34,376 nucleotides of DNA from Paludibacteraceae bacterium (GTDB taxonomy: Bacteria > Bacteroidota > Bacteroidia > Bacteroidales > Paludibacteraceae), in contig JAFWXW010000005.1 of NCBI GenBank assembly GCA_017517845.1, positions 1 to 34,376 on the forward strand, read 5' to 3'. Under the pieces are notes generated by a model. The model had not been told where the DNA came from, ran no database searches, and saw only the letters and a list, made by a program, of their open reading frames with translations. Positions 1 through 9,013 of the stretch are shown here, one piece after another (the stretch's first letter is position 1; each line of letters starts with the position of its first letter). Made by a program: the position numbers and the translations under genes.

Positions 1-25
1 AGTCTACATCGAGAAATTAATTCAT

Positions 26-51
26 AATTCCTAATTCCTAATTCCTAATTA
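26..51. repeat. Tandem CTAATTC-type octamer repeat
   Basis: Three consecutive copies of a CCTAATT-type octamer precede thyA. The same motif family recurs at 955-981, 1047-1063 and 22062-22125, where it forms inverted arms. Here only one orientation is visible; a partner arm could lie left of the window. Confidence 0.6.
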
Positions 52-56
52 TTTTT

Positions 57-64
57 TATTTTTG
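57..64 (+). promoter_or_regulatory. Putative -7 promoter box for thyA
   Basis: TATTTTTG matches the Bacteroidetes -7 consensus TAnnTTTG exactly and lies 23 bp before the thyA start codon. No clear -33 TTTG is visible upstream. Confidence 0.5.
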
Positions 65-87
65 CAGAAAATAAAAAATTAAATATT

Positions 88-882
88 ATGAAACAATATC
101 TAGACCTTTTGGATAGAATACTTAAAGAAGGTGTGCGTAAAGAAGACCGTACTGGCACTGGAACTATCAGTGTCTTTGGTCATCAAATGCGATTTAATAT
201 GGAAGAAGGGTTCCCACTTCTTACCACAAAAAAACTACACCTAAAATCTATCATTCATGAATTGTTATGGTTCCTAAATGGTGACACCAACGTAAAATAT
301 CTTCAAGAAAACGGAGTGCGTATTTGGAATGAATGGGCAGATGAAAATGGAGATCTAGGTCACATTTATGGCTATCAATGGCGTAGTTGGCCAGATTATG
401 AAGGAGGTCACATAGATCAAATTTCTGAGGTGGTCAATACTATCAAAAATAACCCAGATTCACGTCGTATAATAGTAAATGCATGGAATGTAGGTGATAT
501 AAAAAATATGAATCTACCACCTTGCCACGCATTTTTCCAATTCTATGTGGCAGACGGAAAGCTAAGTCTTCAACTTTACCAACGCAGTGCAGATACATTC
601 CTAGGAGTGCCATTTAATATAGCTTCATACGCTCTTTTACTCAAAATGATGGCACAAGTTTGTGGACTTAAAGAGGGAGATTTCATTCACACACTAGGTG
701 ATGCTCATATATACCTTAACCACTTGGAACAAGTTAAGGAACAACTTTCTCGTGAGCCTCGTCATCTTCCAACAATGAAGATTAACCCAGATGTGAAGTC
801 TATATTTGATTTCAAATATGAAGATTTTGAATTGACGGATTATGATCCGCATCCGCACATAAAAGGCGTAGTAGCGGTATAA
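88..882 (+). CDS. thyA: Thymidylate synthase
   Basis: Makes dTMP from dUMP with methylene-tetrahydrofolate as carbon donor and reductant, in the cytosol. The protein is 264 residues, the same length as E. coli ThyA, and aligns with it almost without gaps from memory. The active-site cysteine is Cys146 in PPCHAFFQ (codon 523-525). The N-terminal DRTGTG and the dUMP-binding [17 protein letters not shown] stretch are intact. The protein ends in [12 protein letters not shown], typical of the family. It is followed by folA, which regenerates the dihydrofolate that ThyA produces, so the pairing is functional. An AT-rich hairpin follows the stop. I see nothing broken. Confidence 0.98.
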   Translation: MKQYLDLLDRILKEGVRKEDRTGTGTISVFGHQMRFNMEEGFPLLTTKKLHLKSIIHELLWFLNGDTNVKYLQENGVRIWNEWADENGDLGHIYGYQWRSWPDYEGGHIDQISEVVNTIKNNPDSRRIIVNAWNVGDIKNMNLPPCHAFFQFYVADGKLSLQLYQRSADTFLGVPFNIASYALLLKMMAQVCGLKEGDFIHTLGDAHIYLNHLEQVKEQLSREPRHLPTMKINPDVKSIFDFKYEDFELTDYDPHPHIKGVVAV

Positions 883-889
883 TTCGAGA

Positions 890-912
890 TTTTTTTAGAG
901 TCTCTAAAAAAA
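890..912 (+). terminator. AT-rich palindrome after thyA
   Basis: TTTTTTTAGAG and CTCTAAAAAAA form an 11-bp perfect inverted repeat around one base, just after the thyA stop. It may act as a weak terminator in either direction. The stem is AT-rich, so function is uncertain. Confidence 0.45.
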
Positions 913-939
913 ACTCTCAATGGTGCAGAAAATAACAAA

Positions 940-981
940 GTTAGAGTTAGAGTAACAACTCCTAACTCCTAACTAACTAAC
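940..981. repeat. Imperfect inverted TTAGAG / CTAACTC repeat
   Basis: GTTAGAGTTAGAGT (940-953) faces tandem CTAACTC units (from 958). The arms could pair imperfectly. Same motif family as at 26-51 and 22062-22125, and it abuts the dispersed repeat at 989. Confidence 0.5.
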
Positions 982-988
982 GTTGATT

Positions 989-1063
989 CTTGGCTGCGTT
1001 CGGCATAGTTCAAACAAGTTTGACTCTGCTCTCACTTGCACAAGAATTCCTAACTCCTAACTT
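989..1063 (+). repeat. Dispersed intergenic repeat, copy A
   Basis: Begins TTGGCTGCGTTCGGCATAG and ends TTGCACAAGAATTCC followed by CTAAC units. It carries a central palindrome TCAAAC-AA-GTTTGA (1010-1023). Copies B (9057-9115) and C (31987-32050) share both ends and the palindrome position but not its sequence. This copy fills the space immediately before folA, and an open frame runs through it only by chance. Confidence 0.7.
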
Positions 1064-1064
1064 T

Positions 1065-1550
1065 ATGATAACAATAGTAGTAGCAATAGACAAAAACAAT
1101 GGCATTGGCAAAGACAATAAGTTGCTTTGTTATCTGCCAAATGACCTAAAGCATTTCAAGCAGATCACCACTGGTGGCACTGTGGTGATGGGTAGAAAAA
1201 CATACGATTCTCTGCCTAACGGAGCACTTCCAAACCGCAGAAATATAGTGATTTCTCGTCAAAAAGACCTAAATCTGGCGAATTGCGAAGTGTTTAGTTC
1301 TTTATCAGACGCGTTCGCTGCGTGCAAATCGGAAGAATCAGTTTTTATAATGGGTGGCGAAACAATATATTCTCAGACCATTGCGAATGCAGACCGATTG
1401 GAAATTACCAAAATAGATGCTCGCTTCGATGCAGATGCGTTCTTTCCTGTGATAGATGAGGCTATTTGGGAGATAGAAAAGCAGGAAAATCACTTTGCAG
1501 ATGAGAAACACAAGTATAATTATTCCTTTGTCACATATAAAAGACGATAA
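1065..1550 (+). CDS. folA: Dihydrofolate reductase
   Basis: Reduces dihydrofolate to tetrahydrofolate with NADPH; target of trimethoprim. I place the start at the ATG at 1065 (161 residues), because MITIVVAIDKNNGIG is the usual DHFR N-terminus. The frame stays open upstream to a TTG at 990, but that stretch is dispersed repeat A. Visible hallmarks are NNGIG (11-15), the acidic substrate-binding Asp27 in LPNDLKHFK, VVMGRKTYDSLP with the NADPH-binding loop, and IMGGETIY. Length is normal for chromosomal DHFR. It sits 182 bp after thyA with repeats between, so it may not be strictly co-transcribed. Confidence 0.95.
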   Translation: MITIVVAIDKNNGIGKDNKLLCYLPNDLKHFKQITTGGTVVMGRKTYDSLPNGALPNRRNIVISRQKDLNLANCEVFSSLSDAFAACKSEESVFIMGGETIYSQTIANADRLEITKIDARFDADAFFPVIDEAIWEIEKQENHFADEKHKYNYSFVTYKRR

Positions 1551-1620
1551 TTTTATCAACATTTTTATCTTTCTATGTAATTTAAGTGCGTTAAGTGTCT
1601 GACTTTTCGCACTTTTTATG

Positions 1621-1628
1621 TAATTTTG
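1621..1628 (+). promoter_or_regulatory. Putative -7 box for purH-mre operon
   Basis: TAATTTTG is an exact TAnnTTTG match 30 bp before the purH start. No convincing -33 element is seen. Confidence 0.45.
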
Positions 1629-1658
1629 TGGCACTGAAACTCACTTTATATTAAAATA

Positions 1659-3179
1659 ATGGAAAACAAACGTATTAAAACAGCTTTGATCTCTGTCTTT
1701 CATAAAGAAAATTTGGATCAAATAGTTCTAAAATTACATGAAGAAGGTGTGCGTATTCTTTCTACAGGTGGCACAAAAACATTTGTAGAATCTTTGGGCG
1801 TGCCATGTGATGCAGTAGAAGATTTAACTTCTTACCCTTCTATACTTGGTGGTAGAGTAAAAACACTTCACCCTAAGGTATTCGGTGGTATTCTTTGTAG
1901 AAGAGACAACGAAAGTGATCAAGCTCAAATAGCTCAATACGAAATTCCAGAAATAGACCTAGTAATAGTTGATTTATATCCATTTGAAAAAACCGTTGCT
2001 TCTGGAGCTAGCGAAGCTGATATTATAGAAAAAATAGACATAGGTGGTATTTCACTTATTCGTGGTGCTGCTAAAAACTTCAACGATGTGGTAATTGTAG
2101 CATCTCAAGCTCAATATGCTCCACTTTATGATATGCTATGCAATAATGGTGCAGTTAGTACTCTAGACGAACGCAGATTCTTTGCAAAAGAAGCATTTGC
2201 TGTTTCTTCTTCTTACGACACTGCTATTTTCAACTATTTTGATGGTGGATTGGATTCTGCATTCCGTTATGCAAAAGACAATGCAAAATCTCTTCGTTAT
2301 GGCGAAAATCCTCACCAAAAAGGTAGTTTCTATGGTGATTTCGACAGCATGTTTGAACAACTTCAAGGTAAAGAAATTTCTTACAACAACCTTCTAGACA
2401 TAGATGCTGCAGTAAACTTAATCGCAGAATTTGATGAAACCACATTTGCTATTCTTAAACACAACAATGCTTGCGGTATAGCTTCTCGTGACACTTTGTT
2501 AGACGCTTGGAAAGATGCTCTAGCTGGTGACCCTGTTTCTGCTTTTGGTGGTGTACTTATAACCAACACTCCTGTAGATAAAGCAACTGCAGAAGAAATA
2601 AATAAAATCTTCTTTGAAGTTATTATTGCTCCAGACTATGACATGGACGCATTAGAAATCTTAACTCAAAAGAAAAATCGTATTATTCTTATTCAAAAAC
2701 CTACTGCTCGTCCAAATAAACAATTCCGCAGTCTTTTGGGTGGTGTTTTGGTTCAAGAACGTGACAGCAGTACAGAGACAAAAGAAGATTTAACTCCTGT
2801 AACTAATGCTAAGGCAACAGATGCAGAAATAGAAGATATGATTTTTGCTAATAAGATAGTAAAACATACTAAATCTAATGCCATAGTACTAGCCAAAAAC
2901 AAACAACTTTGTGCTAGCGGTGTAGGTCAAACTTCACGTGTAGATGCACTTAAACAAGCAATAGAAAAAGCAGGTTCATTTAACTTCGACTTAAATGGTG
3001 CTGTTATGGCTTCTGACGCATTCTTCCCATTCCCAGATTGCGTAGAAATAGCTTATAAAGCAGGTATTAAGGCTGTAATCCAACCTGGTGGCTCTATCAA
3101 GGATAATCTTTCTATAGATTATTGCAACGAAAACAATATAGCTATGGTTACCACTGGTATCCGTCACTTTAAACACTAA
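1659..3179 (+). CDS. purH: Bifunctional AICAR transformylase / IMP cyclohydrolase
   Basis: Catalyses the last two steps of de novo IMP synthesis. At 506 residues it has the full two-domain length. The N-terminal MGS-like cyclohydrolase part shows KTALISVFHK, STGGT and RVKTLHPKVFGGIL. The C-terminal transformylase part shows RYGENPHQ, the KHNNACG motif with His268 (equivalent to the catalytic His267 of E. coli), SDAFFPFPD and the IQPGGSI stretch, and ends in TTGIRHFKH. mreB follows after only 8 bp, so purH is probably the first gene of the elongasome operon, an arrangement known in Bacteroidales. The cyclohydrolase uses the formyl group transferred by its partner domain, so folate supply from thyA/folA is linked. 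Confidence 0.97.
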   Translation: MENKRIKTALISVFHKENLDQIVLKLHEEGVRILSTGGTKTFVESLGVPCDAVEDLTSYPSILGGRVKTLHPKVFGGILCRRDNESDQAQIAQYEIPEIDLVIVDLYPFEKTVASGASEADIIEKIDIGGISLIRGAAKNFNDVVIVASQAQYAPLYDMLCNNGAVSTLDERRFFAKEAFAVSSSYDTAIFNYFDGGLDSAFRYAKDNAKSLRYGENPHQKGSFYGDFDSMFEQLQGKEISYNNLLDIDAAVNLIAEFDETTFAILKHNNACGIASRDTLLDAWKDALAGDPVSAFGGVLITNTPVDKATAEEINKIFFEVIIAPDYDMDALEILTQKKNRIILIQKPTARPNKQFRSLLGGVLVQERDSSTETKEDLTPVTNAKATDAEIEDMIFANKIVKHTKSNAIVLAKNKQLCASGVGQTSRVDALKQAIEKAGSFNFDLNGAVMASDAFFPFPDCVEIAYKAGIKAVIQPGGSIKDNLSIDYCNENNIAMVTTGIRHFKH

Positions 3180-3187
3180 AAATAATT

Positions 3188-4210
3188 ATGGGTTTATTTT
3201 CATTCACACAAGAAATAGCTGTTGACTTAGGTACAGCTAATACCATTATAATCCAAAATGGGAAAGTGGTTCTAGATGAACCTTCCATTGTGGCTCTTGA
3301 CAAAAATGACCAACTTGTGGCTGTGGGTAAAGAAGCATACTTAATGTATGAAAGAACTAACCCAAACATTCGTACCATTCGCCCACTTCGTGATGGTGTG
3401 ATAGCCGACTTCTATGCTGCGGAAATGATGATTCGTGGTATGATAAAAAAAATAGGTCAAAGAAATAAATTCTTCTCTCCTTCTCTACGTATGGTGGTTT
3501 GTATTCCATCTGGTAGTACCGAGGTAGAAATCCGTGCGGTACGTGACTCTTCTGAACACGCTGGTGGTAGAGATGTATATATGATTTTTGAACCTATGGC
3601 TGCTGCTATGGGTATTGGTCTAGATGTAGAAGCTCCTTGTGGTCAAATGATAGTGGATATAGGTGGTGGTACCACAGAAATCGCTGTTATTTCACTAGGA
3701 GGTCTAGTTTGCGACAAATCTATCCGTATCGCTGGTAACGAATTAACTAGTGATATTCAAGAATATATGCGTCGTATGTACAACATCAAAGTGGGTGCTC
3801 CTACTGCAGAACAAATTAAAATTAAAGTAGGTTCTGCACTTACAGAACTTCCAGAAGATGAAGCTCCAGACGAATTTGAAGTTATAGGACCTAATAATAT
3901 GACTTCACTTCCTCTAAAAATACCTGTATCTTACCAAGAAATAGCTCACTGTCTAGACAAATCTATTTCTAAAATGGAAGCTGCTATTATGGCTGCATTG
4001 GAAAGTACTCCTGCCGAGCTATATACAGACATCGTAAGAAATGGTATTTACCTAACAGGTGGTGGTGCTCTTCTTCGTGGCTTGAGCCAACGTTTGTCTA
4101 ACAAGATTAATATTACATTCCATGTACCAGAAGACCCACAACACGCTGTGGCTCGCGGTACTGGATTGGCACTCAAAAATATAGATAATTATTCTTTCTT
4201 AATGAGATAA
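3188..4210 (+). CDS. mreB: Rod shape-determining protein MreB
   Basis: Bacterial actin that forms membrane-bound filaments guiding lateral wall synthesis. The actin-fold ATPase motifs are all present: phosphate-1 DLGTANT (13-19), phosphate-2 DIGGGTTEIAV (from Asp157) and adenosine motif YLTGGGALLRGL (about 288-299). The N-terminal GLFSF is the short hydrophobic membrane-anchoring tail usual for MreB. Length 340 is normal. Directly follows purH (8 bp) and is separated from mreC by a 148-bp structured insert that may set different expression levels for mreB and the genes after it. Confidence 0.98.
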   Translation: MGLFSFTQEIAVDLGTANTIIIQNGKVVLDEPSIVALDKNDQLVAVGKEAYLMYERTNPNIRTIRPLRDGVIADFYAAEMMIRGMIKKIGQRNKFFSPSLRMVVCIPSGSTEVEIRAVRDSSEHAGGRDVYMIFEPMAAAMGIGLDVEAPCGQMIVDIGGGTTEIAVISLGGLVCDKSIRIAGNELTSDIQEYMRRMYNIKVGAPTAEQIKIKVGSALTELPEDEAPDEFEVIGPNNMTSLPLKIPVSYQEIAHCLDKSISKMEAAIMAALESTPAELYTDIVRNGIYLTGGGALLRGLSQRLSNKINITFHVPEDPQHAVARGTGLALKNIDNYSFLMR

Positions 4211-4214
4211 GAAC

Positions 4215-4325
4215 CATTTTAAAGGGTGCTTTTCTCGTTGCCCTTGTCCTCGAAATCCTCGAGTACCTCATGTACACTCTGGTTTCTCGGACTTCGGGAC
4301 GCCTAAAAATCCCTCCTTTAAAATG
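4215..4325 (+). repeat. Structured repeat element between mreB and mreC
   Basis: CATTTTAAAGG (4215-4225) is perfectly complementary to CCTTTAAAATG (4315-4325), closing about 90 nt. Inside lies a long imperfect hairpin centred on GTAC-CTCAT-GTAC (4263-4275). The 24-nt block 4236-4259 matches the minus strand at 27759-27782 in 20 of 24 positions, so this is a member of a dispersed family. The closing stem overlaps the left arm of the terminator-like hairpin that follows. Confidence 0.65.
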
Positions 4326-4351
4326 ACTCTTTAAAAAGGAGGGAGTTTTTT
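4311..4351 (+). terminator. Terminator-like hairpin before mreC
   Basis: CCCTCCTTT (4311-4319) pairs perfectly with AAAGGAGGG (4335-4343), and a run of six T begins at 4346. This is the layout of an intrinsic terminator inside an operon, 8 bp before the mreC start. Its left arm is shared with the 4215-4225/4315-4325 stem, so the two cannot form together. Confidence 0.6.
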
Positions 4352-4358
4352 ACAATTT

Positions 4359-5165
4359 ATGGAGAATTTACTTTTACTACTTAAAAAAGCAAGTTCACTG
4401 CTATTATTCTTACTTTTGGAACTGATAGCTGTATTGCTGATAGTTTTTAATAATAACTATCAGCATTCTGTGTTTTCTAGTTCTATGACTGCCGTGAATG
4501 GGTCTATTAGTAATATAACTGGTAGTATAAGTGAGTATTTTTTCCTTTCTACGAATAATCAAGAACTACTAGAAGAAAATGCTAGGTTAAAAGAAGAATT
4601 ATTAGCATTGAAGTCTCAAACAATGGGATTAACAACTGATAGTAGTGATTATGAATATGAGATTATAACTGCTAAAGTCATAAATAATTCTGTTAATAAT
4701 CAGCAGAATTTAATTATACTGGACAAAGGTGAACTAGATGGGATAAGGCCAGATATGGGAGTAATATGTGCTTCTGGTGTGGTTGGTATAATAAAAACTG
4801 TTTCTGACAATTTTTCTGTGGTTATTCCAATTATAAATAATCAGTCAAAAATTAGTTGTAAGCTGGATTCCACAAATAATTTTGGTTCTTTAATTTGGAA
4901 CAATGCAGATTATAGATATGCAAAACTCACAGAAATTCCTAAACACGTAAAGGTAAAAGAGGGCGAAACTATAAGTACTAGTGGATTTTCTTCTATATTC
5001 CCTGCTGATATTCCTGTGGGCATGGTTATAGATGTAGAAGAAGAGTCTGAACAGTTTTTATCCATTGATGTTCAGTTGAGTACCAATTTCCGCACTTTGT
5101 CGTACGTACAAATTATGAACTTTACTCTTAAACAAGAACTTGATTCTATAAATGTAACACAATGA
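4359..5165 (+). CDS. mreC: Rod shape-determining protein MreC
   Basis: Bitopic inner-membrane protein linking MreB filaments to PBP2 and RodA. Residues about 10-31 form one hydrophobic membrane segment. Residues about 65-90 are a heptad-like coiled coil (ELLEENARLKEELLALK). The rest is the periplasmic beta domain, with DKGELDGIRPDMGV and a GMVIDVE stretch as in other MreC proteins. Length 268 is usual. The stop overlaps the mreD start as ATGA. The gene is preceded by the terminator-like hairpin at 4311-4351. Confidence 0.93.
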   Translation: MENLLLLLKKASSLLLFLLLELIAVLLIVFNNNYQHSVFSSSMTAVNGSISNITGSISEYFFLSTNNQELLEENARLKEELLALKSQTMGLTTDSSDYEYEIITAKVINNSVNNQQNLIILDKGELDGIRPDMGVICASGVVGIIKTVSDNFSVVIPIINNQSKISCKLDSTNNFGSLIWNNADYRYAKLTEIPKHVKVKEGETISTSGFSSIFPADIPVGMVIDVEEESEQFLSIDVQLSTNFRTLSYVQIMNFTLKQELDSINVTQ

Positions 5166-5662
5166 ATGCGTCATCTATAAAATATATTATTCAGTTTATA
5201 GTGGTAGTGCTTATTCAAGTGTTACTATTTAATAATATGGACTATTTCTATTTGGTTAGTCCATATATTTACATTGTCTTTCTTTTGGATTTACCTCTAA
5301 ATATAAAGACCCCAGGTCTTATGTTAGTCTCATTCCTATTAGGTCTAACTATAGATTTCTTTTCTAATACCTTGGGACTGCACACATTTGCTTGCACCCT
5401 AATAGGTTTTATCCGTCAGGGATATTTAAAGGTACTATTCTCACACCTAGAATTTAAATTCCAGCAGCCTTCTATAATTCAGTTTGGATTGGTAGGTTAT
5501 TTAAAATACGCCGTTGGTATGGTTTCTCTTCATCATATAGGTTTATTTATGATGGAGGCTCTCTCTTTTAATAATTTCGGCTTTTTACTTCTAAGAATAA
5601 TTATAAACATAGCACTTAGTTTACTAATAATTATGTGTTATGAATTGTGCCGAAAAAAATGA
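5162..5662 (+). CDS. mreD: Rod shape-determining protein MreD
   Basis: Small integral membrane protein of the elongasome. All 166 residues are strongly hydrophobic with about five predicted membrane segments; DFFSNTLGLHTFACTLIGF resembles the conserved central part of MreD. Identity rests mostly on hydropathy and position between mreC (ATGA overlap) and mrdA (ATGA overlap at 5659-5662), which is the invariant order of this operon. Confidence 0.88.
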   Translation: MNASSIKYIIQFIVVVLIQVLLFNNMDYFYLVSPYIYIVFLLDLPLNIKTPGLMLVSFLLGLTIDFFSNTLGLHTFACTLIGFIRQGYLKVLFSHLEFKFQQPSIIQFGLVGYLKYAVGMVSLHHIGLFMMEALSFNNFGFLLLRIIINIALSLLIIMCYELCRKK

Positions 5663-7542
5663 ACCAATATAGACGAAAACACCAGGATTCTCATGCTCGC
5701 CAAATAATTATAGTTTTGGTTGTACTTCTGTGTGCTCTTATATTTATAACTCGTCTGTTTTTTCTTCAGGTTTTAAATGATTCTTACAAGGATAATGCAG
5801 ATAGCAATGCCTTCTTAAAAAAGACTATTTACCCTGCTCGCGGACTTATATATGATAGAAATAATAATCTTATAGTTTCTAATCAGCCTGTTTATGATGT
5901 TATGCTCATCATGCGTGAAATGGTAGATTTTGATACATTAGGTTTTTGTAATACGCTAAATATAACCAAGGCAGAATTTGATGATAGAATTAAGGATATA
6001 AAAAATAAAAGAAAAAATCCTGGTTATTCTAGATATACTCCTCAAGTATTTATGTCGCAGATTTCCACTTCATCATACGGTCTTTTGCAAGAAAAAATGT
6101 TCCGTTTCCCTGGGGTTTTAACTCAACAACGTGTTCTTAGAAAATATTCTATGCCTCATGGAGCTCATGCACTAGGCAATGTAGGAGAAGTAAGTCAGAA
6201 ACAAATAGACGAAGATTCATATTATGTAAGAGGTGACTATAAGGGACAGTCTGGAGTGGAAAAAACATACGAAAATGAACTTCGAGGCGAAAAAGGAGTA
6301 GAAATCTTACTTCGTGATGTTCATGGACGTATTAAGGGCAAATATATGGACGGTGCCAAGGATATTAACCCTGTTTCTGGAAAGAACCTTACCATGGGAC
6401 TTGATATGGAACTCCAGAGATATGGTGAACTCCTTATGAATGGTAAGATGGGTAGCATTGTGGCAATAGAGCCTTCTACAGGTGAAATCCTAGCACTAGT
6501 ATCTAGTCCTTCATACGATCCTGCCCTTTTGGTGGGTAGAGAACGTTCTGCCAATTATGCTAGGCTACTTAAAGATAAAAAAAGACCATTATTTGACCGC
6601 CCTGTTATGGCTCAATATCCTCCTGGTTCCACATTTAAGTTGGTACAGGCTCTTATTTTTCAAGAAGAAGGAATTATAAATGCCAACACTGCATTTCCGT
6701 GTAAGAGAGGATATTATTATACAAAAACCAGAAAGATGGGTTGCCACGAACACAAATCTCCACTAGATTTAGCTGGTTCTATACAACATTCTTGCAACGC
6801 GTATTATGGTTATGCTCTACGAGACTTCCTAGATCTTAATCTAGATAAATATGGTAGCACTGATAATGCTTACAATGTGTGGAGAAATTACGTTATGTCC
6901 ATGGGATTTGGATTGCCACTAGGCATAGACTTCCCAAATGAAAAGGGTGGAACTATATATAAATCTACCACATACGATAAGATTTATGGAAAAAATCGTT
7001 GGAAATCTTCTACTATTATTTCCACCTCTATTGGTCAAGGAGAAATATTGGCTACACCAATACAAATAGCAAATCTAGCGGCTCTTATTGCTAATAAAGG
7101 TTATTTCTATACTCCTCATATTATTAAGAAAATAGAAGGTGGTGAGATAGATGAGAAATATAGGACAAAGCATGTGGTGGATATAAAGGAAAAACATTTT
7201 GATGTAGTTCAATATGGTATGGAATTAGCAGTGAAGAAAGGTACTGCTAGATTTGGACAAATAGATAGTCTGGTATTTTGTGGCAAAACAGGAACTGCTC
7301 AAAATCCACATGGTGAAGACCACTCCATTTTTATGGGATTTGCTCCCAAAGAAAATCCCCAGATAGCAATAGCAGTTTATGTGGAGAATTCTGGTTTTGG
7401 TGCCACATGGGCTGTGCCTATAGCCAGTCTTATGATAGAAAAATATCTACATGGAAGCATCTCTGCAAAGAGATTACACATAGAAAAACGTATGATGGAA
7501 AGTGTAATAGAACCTAAAGCAAAAGAAAGTGAGAAGAAATGA
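5659..7542 (+). CDS. mrdA: Penicillin-binding protein 2 (elongasome transpeptidase)
   Basis: Class B PBP that crosslinks peptidoglycan during cell elongation. I place the start at the ATG at 5659, which overlaps the mreD stop as ATGA; a GTG at 5647 in frame would add four residues. One N-terminal membrane segment (about 14-34) precedes the pedestal domain with ARGLIYDRN. The transpeptidase domain has all three motifs: SxxK as PGSTFK with Ser324, SxN as SCN (378-380), and KTG at 543-545 (KTGTAQNPHG). Length 627 fits PBP2. It works with RodA, encoded next. The C-terminal tail is charged. Confidence 0.96.
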   Translation: MNQYRRKHQDSHARQIIIVLVVLLCALIFITRLFFLQVLNDSYKDNADSNAFLKKTIYPARGLIYDRNNNLIVSNQPVYDVMLIMREMVDFDTLGFCNTLNITKAEFDDRIKDIKNKRKNPGYSRYTPQVFMSQISTSSYGLLQEKMFRFPGVLTQQRVLRKYSMPHGAHALGNVGEVSQKQIDEDSYYVRGDYKGQSGVEKTYENELRGEKGVEILLRDVHGRIKGKYMDGAKDINPVSGKNLTMGLDMELQRYGELLMNGKMGSIVAIEPSTGEILALVSSPSYDPALLVGRERSANYARLLKDKKRPLFDRPVMAQYPPGSTFKLVQALIFQEEGIINANTAFPCKRGYYYTKTRKMGCHEHKSPLDLAGSIQHSCNAYYGYALRDFLDLNLDKYGSTDNAYNVWRNYVMSMGFGLPLGIDFPNEKGGTIYKSTTYDKIYGKNRWKSSTIISTSIGQGEILATPIQIANLAALIANKGYFYTPHIIKKIEGGEIDEKYRTKHVVDIKEKHFDVVQYGMELAVKKGTARFGQIDSLVFCGKTGTAQNPHGEDHSIFMGFAPKENPQIAIAVYVENSGFGATWAVPIASLMIEKYLHGSISAKRLHIEKRMMESVIEPKAKESEKK

Positions 7543-9004
7543 GAATATATTAAAGATGTTGGACTGGTGGACTATTGGTCTTTACCTAGTATTAATTTTT
7601 ATAGGTTGGTGCACCATCTATGCTGCTTGTTATGATTATGACAATGCAGAGATTTTTAATTTTTCTGCAAATCACGGCAAACAAATCATTTGGATTTCTA
7701 CTGCACTTATATTAGGGGCTATAATTCTAACTATAGATAGTAAGTTTTATAGTAATATAGCATACTTATTTTATGTGTTGATGATAATTTTGCTTATAGC
7801 AACTATATTTCTGGCAACAGACACCAAAGGATCACATTCTTGGCTAAACTTCGGGGCATTCAAAATTCAGCCTGCTGAATTTGCCAAATATGCCACCTGC
7901 CTGTGTCTTTCTGCTTTTCTTAGTAAATCTCAGATAGACCTAAGGCGAAACAAGGACCTTATGCTAGCCATGGGTATTATTCTACTGCCTGCATTAATTA
8001 TTATTGCCCAGAGTGAAACTGGTTCTGCATTGGTCTTTTTCTCATTCTTTATCCTACTTTTTAGAGAGGGAATGAATGGAATGATATTGATTTTGGGAGT
8101 ATTTGCTATAGTTTTCTTTATTCTAGTTTTACGATACAATAATCTACCAGATGCTGTGGTTGGAGTAGATGTCCCAGAACTTCTAGGATTCATTCTAGTG
8201 TTTGCTATTGCTGTTATTACCGCATTGATTTTCTTAAGGATTTATACCAAGGACAAAACTTGTATGCTAACATTCCTAGGTATTAACATTGGCATTTATG
8301 CCGTAGGAATAATACTTGCAAACTTTATTCCTGCTGTCAAAACTTGGTATTTTGCCGCATTAAGTATTGGCGTTAGCATAATATTCCTATTTATTTGGGG
8401 AATGGTGATGCATAGACAAACCTACCTGCTTATATCTGCATTCTTGATGTTTTCCATTGCTCTTTCTGGCAGTGCCGATTATGCTTTTAATAAAATTTTG
8501 GCACCTCACCAACAGATTCGTATCAAAATAGTTTTGGGATTGGAAGACGACCCTCAAGGTGCAGGATACAATGTGAGACAATCTCAAATAGCCATAGGTT
8601 CTGGCGGTCTAACAGGTAAGGGATATTTAAATGGAACACAAACCAAACTAAATTATGTTCCAGAGCAAGATACCGACTTTATTTTTTGTACCATTGCAGA
8701 GGAATGGGGATTTATAGGCTCTACACTATTTATCATTATTTATGCCACATTGATGCTTAGACTCATCTTTTTGGCAGAAAGACAGAGGTCTGCATTCTCT
8801 CGCATTTATGGGTATGGAATACTCTGTATTTTCCTATTCCACTTCTTTATAAATCTAGGAATGGTTACTGGCATCACCCCTGTAATCGGTATTCCTCTAC
8901 CTCTTATTAGCTATGGTGGTTCCTCTCTTTGGGGATTCACTTTGCTACTATTTACTTTCATTCGTCTAGACGCCAACAGAATGGAAGTGCTACAAGCTAG
9001 ATAG
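7529..9004 (+). CDS. rodA: Peptidoglycan polymerase RodA (SEDS family)
   Basis: SEDS glycosyltransferase that polymerises lipid II and acts with PBP2. The protein has about ten membrane segments. The conserved IPLPLISYGGSSL motif near the C-terminus and DTDFIFCTIAEEWGF are intact. The start is either GTG at 7529, giving MRRNENILKMLDWW and overlapping mrdA by 14 bp, or ATG at 7556. I prefer the GTG because RodA proteins of related bacteria carry a short charged stretch before LDWW. Length 491 is slightly long for RodA but normal in Bacteroidetes. Last gene of the operon; a hairpin with a T-rich tail follows. Confidence 0.94.
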   Translation: MRRNENILKMLDWWTIGLYLVLIFIGWCTIYAACYDYDNAEIFNFSANHGKQIIWISTALILGAIILTIDSKFYSNIAYLFYVLMIILLIATIFLATDTKGSHSWLNFGAFKIQPAEFAKYATCLCLSAFLSKSQIDLRRNKDLMLAMGIILLPALIIIAQSETGSALVFFSFFILLFREGMNGMILILGVFAIVFFILVLRYNNLPDAVVGVDVPELLGFILVFAIAVITALIFLRIYTKDKTCMLTFLGINIGIYAVGIILANFIPAVKTWYFAALSIGVSIIFLFIWGMVMHRQTYLLISAFLMFSIALSGSADYAFNKILAPHQQIRIKIVLGLEDDPQGAGYNVRQSQIAIGSGGLTGKGYLNGTQTKLNYVPEQDTDFIFCTIAEEWGFIGSTLFIIIYATLMLRLIFLAERQRSAFSRIYGYGILCIFLFHFFINLGMVTGITPVIGIPLPLISYGGSSLWGFTLLLFTFIRLDANRMEVLQAR

Positions 9005-9013
9005 TTAGAAGTT

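Noticed and set aside
990-1064. N-terminal 25-residue extension of dihydrofolate reductase from a TTG
   Set aside because: The codons fall within dispersed repeat A, and the DHFR fold begins at the ATG at 1065.
1338-1634. 98-codon minus-strand ORF over folA
   Set aside because: It lies antisense to a clear DHFR gene and its product has no recognisable family pattern.
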